From: Candidatus Thorarchaeota archaeon
GTDB lineage: Archaea; Asgardarchaeota; Thorarchaeia; Thorarchaeales; Thorarchaeaceae
Reading direction: 5' to 3'
Length of the DNA: 24,360 nucleotides
NCBI GenBank assembly: GCA_016841005.1
Contig: JAEORG010000423.1
Span: 1-24,360 of the forward strand
Part shown: piece by piece, positions 17,201-23,010 of the stretch
Layout of the letters: every line of letters begins with the position of its first letter
Numbering within the stretch: the stretch's first letter is position 1
Program-made: the position numbers and the translations under genes
Notes under the pieces: generated by a model
Told to the model about the DNA's origin: nothing
Seen by the model: the letters and a program-made list of their open reading frames with translations, nothing else
Databases searched by the model: none

Positions 17201-20188
17201 TTAGATCAATATCCTGTCAACATCACAGTTCTTCATGGATATCTTGATACTGGATACGAGTCACTTGTTGTTGTTATTCGAGGAACTCCAACATTGACTG
17301 TCACAATGAATCCAAGTCCTGTTTCTAATAAAGAGAATGTGACCTTTGACATGACCCTAACAGATCTTTATGGAAATCCGATCAATGCCTTCAATTATTC
17401 ACTCCAGATTGAGAGCTATTCTAAGTCAGTACTGTCAAATTGGTATCAGTTCTCGTGGGAGATAGAGCCTAATTGGATTCCAGGTAACTATTATCTAATT
17501 ATCGATGTAAACTCAACATACGCATTCACGACTCAATTTAATGTAACAGTTCCTGTACAAGGAGTATCATCAGCCAATCTCTTAGATCCTATTGCTGGTT
17601 CAGCCTACTCACAAGGGGACTTCATAAACTTCACAGTTCATGTTACTGATGAGCTATTCAACAACATAACTGGAGCAGATGTTACTGTTGTCCTCTATGG
17701 AAGCAGCTTCACACTTAATATGACGACAGATGGTATCTACACAGGAAATGTCAGCACTGTTGGATTACCCCTTGGACGCTATGTGGCAGCTATTTCAGTT
17801 TCACAGGCATTTCTCGATACACAACAACTAACAGTAGAACTATCGTTACAGGGAGAGGCAGTTATAACTTATTCATTAGACTCGACCATGATACTTAATC
17901 ATCAAACATCAACATTCACATTCTTCATACGCGACCAATATGGAAATCCGTTAAAGCCATTCAATTATTCTGTTTCTCTTAGTTCATCTTTTACTAAGAC
18001 AGATACTTCTACCGTTTACAGTTTCGACTGGACACTTAATCCAACGCTTCTACCAGGAAAATACTATCTTAACATATCAGTAGAGAGTAAATATATTCTC
18101 CAATCGAATTTCAGTTGGAGTGTTGATGTACTTGGAACACAGTCAGCTACATTCCAATCACCTATCACTGATCAAGTAGTAAATCAAGGAGATCAACTCA
18201 CACTTTCAATCCATCTTCAGGATCTAAACCTTAATGATATCACTCAAGCAAGTGTAGTAGTTACAATAGGAAGTTCATCTTACACGTTGATTGAAGTTAC
18301 AGCTGGTGTTTACAATAGAACAATAACAACTACTCATCTCTCAGTAGGAGAATACACAGCCAGAGTCACTATCCAACACAATTACCTGCAAACTACTAAT
18401 TTGGCTCGAAACTTCAGCTTGGTAGGGAGAGGAAAATTGAGTCTTGATTACATCCAACCTGTTCTAGTTGGTGAAAATTCTACTTTTACAATAGGCATTT
18501 TCGATACATTCTCTCATAGTGTGAATGGTTACGAATGGATCATCAATTTTCAAGGAAATTCCTATTCTGGTTCCACTCCTATTGATTCAAATGAATTCAA
18601 TTTGACAATTTCAATTACAGAATCACCAGGAACATATCAGTTCATAGTGAACATAACGAATTCATTCCTTGCATTCTCTAACTTCTCTAGTTTAGTGACA
18701 ATCAGGAGCACTGCACAAGCAACTATATCTAACCCGTTATCAACAGTAGAGTTTCTCCAAGGGGTCGACGAAATCCCATTTACAATCACAGTAACAGATT
18801 CACTAGGAAATCTAATTGAAGATGCTAATGTCAGAGTTCAAATCGCGACATCCGTTTTCGAACTAGATTCCTATGATAATGGAACATACTATTCACTTGC
18901 TTCTACAATAGGTTGGAGATACAATGACTATCCCTACTTTGTGTACATCTCTCATACTTACATGGACCTCCTTGTAATGAATGGAACAGTTACAGTAATT
19001 GCAGACCCAGTTATCACAGTTCATCCATCATCCACTGAGGCAACACAGTTCACTAACTTCACCATAGATGTCAATGTAAATGATCGCTATGGTAATCCAA
19101 TAACTGACTTGAACGTAGATGTAGACTTTGCTCAACAATCTCAAAGAGCATCAGAAATTGAGGACGGATTATATCGCGTCATGTTTGAGAACTTTTATGC
19201 TCATCATGATATCTATCAAATTTCAGTCTCTGTTAATGGTTCAATGTGTCGTGAGGCGAGTTTCGATGAGATGTCCATCGAGGTAGTCGTTCAGGAGCCA
19301 GATCTCGATTCTCTATGGAGACAGAGTCCAGATGTTTGGTTGATGGCAATTGGAGTTACTCTACTCATCAGTCTTATTGGCATGGGCTTATACTTCAGGG
19401 TTGCATCTAGTATCTCAAATCAGGCAACAACGATTGAAGAAGCTGAGAAGGGGACAAGAAGGTTAGACTTTACCTACGGAGTTGTACTTACTCTAGCTAT
19501 GATTATCTTTGGACATTCAATTATCTCTGGAAATGAAGGTAACTATGTTTTGGCACTAATCGAGTGCATACTCATGATTGGCTTTTCTGTCCTCCTCTAT
19601 GGCCTTTGGCTTTACAGGGACTCCTACTCTGCAATCATGTATACACGTACTCTTGATAGACGGAGAGTTGTAGCTGGAATTTGGCACCTTGCTCTAGTAC
19701 CAGTCATGATTATCCAAATTATGCAATATGGATATAACATAGAATCATTCGAAGCTCTCATTCTTGAAGAGAATGTGTTTACCATAATGGGAAACGAATT
19801 GCCATTGATTCTCCTCACAATCTTTGGTACATACCTAAGCAGTATTGTTGTAGTAGTCATCAATCACTATCGGGAAACAAGTAAGGGACTACAAAGAATT
19901 GCACACATGGAATTCACTGGGACACCAGAAAGTATCGTGAATGAGGAGAGAACTATACTTGTTGAACGAACATCTAGTTCCATCAGGACAAAATTCCTAA
20001 TGTTCTTACTACTGGTTGGAGTGACAACAGTTACGTCTTTGAATTTTGTACGAAGCACCAACTTAGCATTCTTGATTCTGCTTCCAGTGGTATTCTTAGT
20101 AATAATTCCGTTCACCTCATCAAAGATCATTAAGGCTGCTTCTGGGAGAAAGATACGTCGTAAAAAGGAAGTTACATACACACCTTGA
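11291..20188 (+). CDS. Giant surface protein: signal anchor, propeller, about 18 Ig-like domains, seven membrane helices
   Basis: 2,965 residues from ATG 11291; an in-frame TTG at 11282 would add three. A basic N-terminus and hydrophobic stretch (25-40) form a signal peptide or anchor. Up to about 950 are FG-GAP/VCBS-like blades with Ca-type loops, e.g. DMDQDTQTE (135), DVDADGTDE (820), DFDGNGFDD (867), interrupted by an Ig-like domain near 440-540. Residues 951-1428 are five divergent Ig-like domains. Residues 1429-2571 are six A-B pairs of Ig-like domains, then one membrane-proximal domain. Seven helices follow at about 2683-2705, 2728-2746, 2751-2775, 2792-2812, 2834-2858, 2901-2919 and 2923-2943, with a basic tail. 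Positive charge on alternate loops puts the ectodomain outside and the C-terminus inside. NxS/T sequons are abundant; by eye the ectodomain has one Cys (2653). Likely an adhesin, matrix or receptor-like protein; function unknown. The N-terminus matches the gene at 23011. Confidence 0.93.
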   Translation: MSARNSKLTHSRNFIRKMKLSKSIRFGFLIAFVGILMLFSETGQQATFSQFNPQVPENPHLEENVQVLADNLYTTPTGSIVTHIAPGTVDGFAGYAYYDMDGYRLIFVDPIQGFIKVLPMPIIGTVYQSTIIPYDMDQDTQTEFLIGFNNGTHWIVLEADFNDGTVTQYVMTVSKIDEIIVGNYNGDSWPDFAVLDKFSDTIEFYDPDTSTQLGIFSKGVDIDYVDVGKLAYLVQDSLVVVMNDTVSVVRSDGIELYWTQLPYRIKGVGVFNYSLSNYADFAIVMDLGPIAAFHGNNLTNIWSRGLSPYSDQDFYIKAGNFTGDSIDDLVVISKQHDVAWFVDGASGVNYGANSNQLSGDYHFDVGQIDSDDLDDVALRNWFGQPTFIHGDGLGSGFTEEEAQGTENVYLYDINSDGRQDIIAVARYEVYTVISDTNIPAITPKPITPLHPTALDDYFIMEYGVFEESSMEEARIYVRRAGTTEYTNQVDMQANAAGVKYFGFIMGVEPGHYEYYIHFVDSYRNEAFNGTPASPNTFEVIGNTAWDYEKPDVTFGASIHVFDRGNNSAGEYVLYTAGHNETGRYVKVDKYATTGEILDSVNVSISAGKVWDYGIYTAMIDGDNVSDLILLLSNTTATYSYIYHGVNMSLWYYSTETTIEDLSMIAITDDDSDDLEELHILDNINYRLFRMDQDGTWSNKQFASLRPIDTAMIAPSSGDGDWQILTVTNRTRVDFYDAANLTAVRTSFLYFKPSFTEIDPPFAFVFNNVSLSRQQFGLHYTLWNATGPVSRLYFFDVFTPDLNYTSIDYRDIHVRNLIVHDVDADGTDELFVVDFDGQLSLIGISRPLNIIWTLPVGTAVLTGHVVADFDGNGFDDLVLFTHQDQKLRAIDVRGFISREIHLGEIVLNPIAVGNADPGLGDDIAAYPIIKDWTTYKVGVYRDLDWFYRFNVTTSLQSTTVQQGNPIVANVTVKDIFGDPVYDASVSMTVSYSIGGGTVHQTSALLYSPMELQFVYDVASNYPIGPVNLTLDIIHEDYHSILDYDLGQVTIISPLIVNVHQDPTVLQGDNKTVYVTITDSLGFIIPDALVEVEIDATLYVATFVDPDYQVYIPTVTWRPNDYNVNVTATHPYATSTVSIIDHFKVLADTLVINNNIPTTIDQNQPLQGWLNISDPYTNPITNAQVKIQSGENEFFLIQAEPGRYYLDELAALSIGNYTFTIIVKSPYVASEEYGNFSIIVSGDLVPSVEYPQDVDAGTNFTVSIFIYDAYGSTPSGSTAIVEFLGTNYTAVHVGGPEYSVKLNASTVIGVNQFIVYLNSTYGNDWVTTYDFYVYSKPTISLESDLGWTLVQGTTTTLRVDVSDWSGASIPGATITLLSPISIGFVDHFNGTYTVDLSTAGYGPGSYLVLLSVFHDFLAANQTSHQLYIQGLVDVSVEIPTIVLTQQSTTFNFTVTDQYGNPLTNFDYDITFTTDSISSTSASHEFNWTTTPVTYPGKNWLNITISGTNLFTSTHNFSIDVRGIMQVVISTPTVNQIVNQADDVNYTLLLTDTAGVPILDAYVFMQIAGSSSELFHIGSGYYSANISTVGLPLGSYNTKITLEHDFMDTTITWRAILLKGTAVVSLVTTPTNPENHQDISFNLTLTDQFGNPINSANYSLSFDGQSTSGTTSSYKFSWTITPNSPPGLYQLNVSLDGGYLIAANYTFSITLKGTISESILLPVMNAIHTQGSDVNFTVHIQDLISLNITGAQVSVSVHGGSYILSMTTDGIYTTEVSTIGFPLGSYNATITISHPYMGSETTFVIFILTGDAVVSLDSSPTTIYNHLGATFNFTILDSYGNPINIYNYSLTFSSTFTTSGQGSSYILVWGLTPDVEPGSHWLNITLNSTYLNPVSYNYSIPVFGSPTITLETPADYSTHTQGQDINFTIILEDLIGTEIDSAQVRVLISGSTYTLTQIGDGIYSRNISTVGLRLDQYPVNITVLHGYLDTGYESLVVVIRGTPTLTVTMNPSPVSNKENVTFDMTLTDLYGNPINAFNYSLQIESYSKSVLSNWYQFSWEIEPNWIPGNYYLIIDVNSTYAFTTQFNVTVPVQGVSSANLLDPIAGSAYSQGDFINFTVHVTDELFNNITGADVTVVLYGSSFTLNMTTDGIYTGNVSTVGLPLGRYVAAISVSQAFLDTQQLTVELSLQGEAVITYSLDSTMILNHQTSTFTFFIRDQYGNPLKPFNYSVSLSSSFTKTDTSTVYSFDWTLNPTLLPGKYYLNISVESKYILQSNFSWSVDVLGTQSATFQSPITDQVVNQGDQLTLSIHLQDLNLNDITQASVVVTIGSSSYTLIEVTAGVYNRTITTTHLSVGEYTARVTIQHNYLQTTNLARNFSLVGRGKLSLDYIQPVLVGENSTFTIGIFDTFSHSVNGYEWIINFQGNSYSGSTPIDSNEFNLTISITESPGTYQFIVNITNSFLAFSNFSSLVTIRSTAQATISNPLSTVEFLQGVDEIPFTITVTDSLGNLIEDANVRVQIATSVFELDSYDNGTYYSLASTIGWRYNDYPYFVYISHTYMDLLVMNGTVTVIADPVITVHPSSTEATQFTNFTIDVNVNDRYGNPITDLNVDVDFAQQSQRASEIEDGLYRVMFENFYAHHDIYQISVSVNGSMCREASFDEMSIEVVVQEPDLDSLWRQSPDVWLMAIGVTLLISLIGMGLYFRVASSISNQATTIEEAEKGTRRLDFTYGVVLTLAMIIFGHSIISGNEGNYVLALIECILMIGFSVLLYGLWLYRDSYSAIMYTRTLDRRRVVAGIWHLALVPVMIIQIMQYGYNIESFEALILEENVFTIMGNELPLILLTIFGTYLSSIVVVVINHYRETSKGLQRIAHMEFTGTPESIVNEERTILVERTSSSIRTKFLMFLLLVGVTTVTSLNFVRSTNLAFLILLPVVFLVIIPFTSSKIIKAASGRKIRRKKEVTYTP
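15575..19003 (+). repeat. Six tandem two-domain (A-B) Ig-like units, about 190 codons each
   Basis: Protein-level repeats inside the giant gene. A domains start at 15575, 16142, 16712, 17285, 17855 and 18428 and carry the signature 'F..tl.DqyGNPin...YslsF' and 'W...P...PG.y.LNi'. B domains start at 15851, 16421, 16994, 17564, 18137 and 18710 and carry 'tqG.dvnFTv...D', 'dGiYs..iSTvGlplg.Y' and 'isH.ymdt'. A domains are 92-94 residues. B domains are 97 residues, except the last at 98. Each unit ends with a short linker such as LKG, LTG or LQG. At DNA level the copies are well diverged, so the array is old. Confidence 0.85.
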
Positions 20189-20194
20189 GCATGA

Positions 20195-20785
20195 CTATTC
20201 AAGTCCTAAATCATCAAAAACCTCAAAGAACTTGGTCGTTAGAAAAGCTCGGTAAGCAAAACCACCCCAACCAGAATGTTTCATCAGTTCATTAATTGAT
20301 CCGAGCATCTCCTCTCGACTTGACACCTTCACATCGTATATCTCAAATGTGTCACTGGGTATCATCTCGCCACCTACATCGTGGGCTAGAAACACGAGAG
20401 ACCTCCATGGTATTATCCCTTCTGGGCATTTTAAATCTAGAGATAAGTCAAGCACAAATCGTTTCAATTCAATCTCAAGACCAGTTTCCTCTTTCATCTC
20501 TCGTTTCGCTGCAAATTGGAGAGACTCTCCCATATGAGCTCCTCCTGAAGGTGCACGGTAGATTCCCGTCTTTGCGTAGGCATGTTTCTGGATAGTTACC
20601 CAACCACCGTTTCGTGGAATAAAACAAGTAATGTCATGTTGGCGACCTTTAATCGTACTCTTACGTACCAAATCACATTCAAATTCTAAGAAATCGACAC
20701 TGAATGTATATCGTTTAGGAATGCCATATATCTCACAGAGATTCGCATATTCTTCGTCAGTGACATCGTTCAGGATACTCGCCAA
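20195..20785 (-). CDS. Nudix hydrolase
   Basis: 196 residues. The Nudix box G-x5-E-x7-REuxEExGu is complete at 81-103: G81, E87, R95-E96, E99-E100, G102. The domain follows a 60-residue N-terminal region and a leading strand with YRAPSGGAHMGES. The family cleaves nucleoside diphosphates linked to another group, using Mg(2+) held by the box glutamates. The substrate cannot be read from the sequence. The protein ends 6 bases from the convergent stop of the giant surface-protein gene. Confidence 0.92.
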   Translation of the reverse strand: MASILNDVTDEEYANLCEIYGIPKRYTFSVDFLEFECDLVRKSTIKGRQHDITCFIPRNGGWVTIQKHAYAKTGIYRAPSGGAHMGESLQFAAKREMKEETGLEIELKRFVLDLSLDLKCPEGIIPWRSLVFLAHDVGGEMIPSDTFEIYDVKVSSREEMLGSINELMKHSGWGGFAYRAFLTTKFFEVFDDLGLE

Positions 20786-20943
20786 GTAAGACAGAATTCA
20801 ATTAACCAAAAAGGATTGTGATATGCAATATACGACAACAATTTTTTACTCGAATGTTCCATATAGACAGGATGGCTCTTTGAGGAGAAGGAGCTATGGG
20901 CAGATAATACCATAGATTCAATGATAAATTGGGTGCTAGTCAG

Positions 20944-21399
20944 ATGGAATGGTTATTTCGTGACATCTCAGTACGAGTTGAAACTGAGCCTTATGACGAT
21001 GGAAATTTAGGGCTAGTGGTAAAAAGCAAGAATCTTCCCATGGGTCTAGATATTGGTGGTATTGAGGTGACTGCACAGGAAGATACTTCCTCTGATAACA
21101 TAGCGTATTGGCCAGCTGTATCAATGAGTAATCCTCAAAGGAGAAGTGTCATATTCCATGCGGCCTCAGAAGCTCTACAGAAAGCAGAACTCTTGGAGAG
21201 AAAATCTATTGGATTTTCCACATTAGGTCTTGAAGTTGCACGCATTCCAACTTGGGAAATTGCAGAGGAGATTGTTAGAGCACTTCATAGACATTGTCAG
21301 CAGGATTGTAATATTGAACATGTGGTTATTATCGCCTCAACGCCTACTCAGGTTAGTTCACTGCAATTTGCTCTAGATAATGTTCAGATTATTGTTTGA
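20944..21399 (+). CDS. Macro-domain-like protein, possibly truncated
   Basis: 151 residues. ATG 20944 is chosen because GGGTG (20931-20935) sits 8 bases upstream; an in-frame TTG at 20929 would add five residues. The C-terminal half reads like a macro domain: RRSVIFHAASEALQKAELL, then KSIGFSTLGLEVARIPTWEIAEEIVRALHRH, then IEHVVIIAS and a closing helix and strand. This matches 'siaFP.igtG..g.p...aa' and the following helix and beta strand of ADP-ribose-binding macro domains. The N-terminal NAAN-type ligand loop is missing or strongly changed, so ADP-ribose binding is doubtful. Neighbours give no functional hint. Family call is inference from pattern only. Confidence 0.7.
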   Translation: MEWLFRDISVRVETEPYDDGNLGLVVKSKNLPMGLDIGGIEVTAQEDTSSDNIAYWPAVSMSNPQRRSVIFHAASEALQKAELLERKSIGFSTLGLEVARIPTWEIAEEIVRALHRHCQQDCNIEHVVIIASTPTQVSSLQFALDNVQIIV

Positions 21400-21455
21400 A
21401 TCGATTTAATCATATAATACATTCAAACCATCCAATTCATAACACAATCACTAGT

Positions 21456-22817
21456 TTACATCTTCAGACGTTTTCTTGCGGCATCAGCTGATTGAACTAA
21501 GGGATCCCAAGTATCACAGATTGCTGGAGCATAACAATTTTCAAAATCGAAGAGTTCCGCGACATCAATATTCTGTTGTATTCCCATAGTAAGAACATTA
21601 ATTCTCATTGCAGCATCTTCAAGTCCCACAAGTTGTCCACCTACTAATTTCCCTGTTTCCTTGTTATAGTAGGTCTTTACCTTGAGATCTTTACCTCCAA
21701 CATAATAGTGAGGTTTTGTTGTACCTTTGATTGAGCCTTTAGCAACTTGGATTTCATAGCGTTTTGCTAAATCATCAGTCATTCCAGTACTTGCGATTTC
21801 TAAATCGAACAACTTAGTGACCTTGGCACCAACTATCCCAGGAAATGTAACATCTCCACCAGACGCATTGATTCCAGCAACTCGTGCTTGTCGAACAGCA
21901 ACCGTTCCAAGTCCACCAGCCATTGGTTTCCGTGTGATAAACTCAACATTCTCAGCGCAATCGCCACACGCATAAACATCTTCGATGTTTGTCATCATCC
22001 TCGCATCTGTAACAATCCCTCTAGTTAGACCAATCTTTACATCAATAGATTCAGCGAGCTTTGTGATAGGTCGAACTCCTGTTGCAACGATGACAATCTC
22101 AGCTGGAATTTCTCTAGTTTCTTCTGTCTCTCTGTCTTTAACCAAGACAGATTTAGGATAGTCTTCGCCTAGAATCTCTTGTGCAGCAGTATTTGCAAGA
22201 ATTTCCAGACCGTGTTCTCTACAGTGATCTTCAATGAGAGTTGCCATATCAGAATCAACCATTGCTAGCAGAATATTAGGAAGGAATTCAACTACAGTAA
22301 CATGAGCTCCACGTTCGTGGAATGCCTCAGCGGTTTCCATTCCCACAAGTCCTCCTCCAATAACGACAACTTCCTTTGCCTTTTCAGCTTCCGAAGCAAG
22401 CACCTTTGCATCATCCATTGTACGAAGACCATAGACTCGTTTCTTGTCTAATCCCTTGATTGGCGGATCGGCATTCTCAGCACCTGTTGCGAAAATCAAA
22501 GCATCGTATTCTAAAGTTCCAGAATCATCAGTACCATCGTATGATATGATACGTTTCTTGGAATCTATTTCAGTCACTGTAGACCCAAGATATGCTTCTA
22601 CTTTAATTGAACTCCAATTCTCAGGGGCCATCAGAACTAAGTCTTCGAACTCTCTCACCTTTCCTGATATTGTATAAGGAAGACCACATCGAGAATATTG
22701 AGAATATATCTCAGTGTTAAAAATAGTGATCTTCACAGTCCGATTATTTTTTCGGGCCTGCATTGCCGCTGTGGCTCCAGCTGCTCCACATCCTATAATG
22801 GCTATTTGTTCGACCAT
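21456..22817 (-). CDS. CoA-disulfide reductase / NADH oxidase family flavoprotein
   Basis: 453 residues, pyridine-nucleotide-disulfide oxidoreductase. FAD motif GCGAAG (9-14), single redox Cys C44 in YSRCGLPY, NAD(P)H motif GGGLVGME (154-161) and second FAD motif VYACGDCAE (281-289), then the family dimerisation domain from about 325. One active Cys, rather than the CxxxxC of glutathione and lipoamide reductases, puts it with CoA-disulfide reductase, NADH oxidase and NADH-dependent sulfur reductase. The C-terminal block NCYAPAICDTWDPL (427-440) has C434 close to where S. aureus-type enzymes have a catalytic Tyr. Likely role: thiol redox balance, sulfur reduction or oxygen removal with NAD(P)H; the substrate cannot be fixed. 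It is divergent from the partial surface-protein gene across 193 bases. Confidence 0.92.
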   Translation of the reverse strand: MVEQIAIIGCGAAGATAAMQARKNNRTVKITIFNTEIYSQYSRCGLPYTISGKVREFEDLVLMAPENWSSIKVEAYLGSTVTEIDSKKRIISYDGTDDSGTLEYDALIFATGAENADPPIKGLDKKRVYGLRTMDDAKVLASEAEKAKEVVVIGGGLVGMETAEAFHERGAHVTVVEFLPNILLAMVDSDMATLIEDHCREHGLEILANTAAQEILGEDYPKSVLVKDRETEETREIPAEIVIVATGVRPITKLAESIDVKIGLTRGIVTDARMMTNIEDVYACGDCAENVEFITRKPMAGGLGTVAVRQARVAGINASGGDVTFPGIVGAKVTKLFDLEIASTGMTDDLAKRYEIQVAKGSIKGTTKPHYYVGGKDLKVKTYYNKETGKLVGGQLVGLEDAAMRINVLTMGIQQNIDVAELFDFENCYAPAICDTWDPLVQSADAARKRLKM

Positions 22818-22962
22818 TGGAGTTCTCTCTTGGATTTTTGTGAATATTCTCCTTAATCACTCTTACCAAAGATTGGAAGAAACAAGAGAAAAGAAGTGTC
22901 AGAATCCATAAATATGGTCAATTATAGTCGAAGTATGTTGTACTCAGGTATTTGAATGAGGT

Positions 22963-22981
22963 TTGAAGGAAAAAACTTCAA
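22963..22981. repeat. Short hairpin in leader of the 23011 gene
   Basis: TTGAAG (22963-22968) and CTTCAA (22976-22981) form a 6-bp stem with an A-rich 7-base loop, just before the ribosome site GTGGAG (about 22995-23000). It could affect translation, but stems this short are common by chance. Confidence 0.25.
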
Positions 22982-23010
22982 TCTTCAGCCAAAAGTGGAG
23001 AAGGATCATT

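Noticed and set aside
15575..19003. Tandem DNA repeat or recent duplication in the giant gene
   Set aside because: The repeat is clear in protein but the copies are too diverged in DNA for a recent duplication or a simple tandem repeat.
20894..20915. CTATGG-N10-CCATAG inverted repeat before the macro-like gene
   Set aside because: Six-base arms with a ten-base gap are expected by chance at this rate, and nothing else supports a role.
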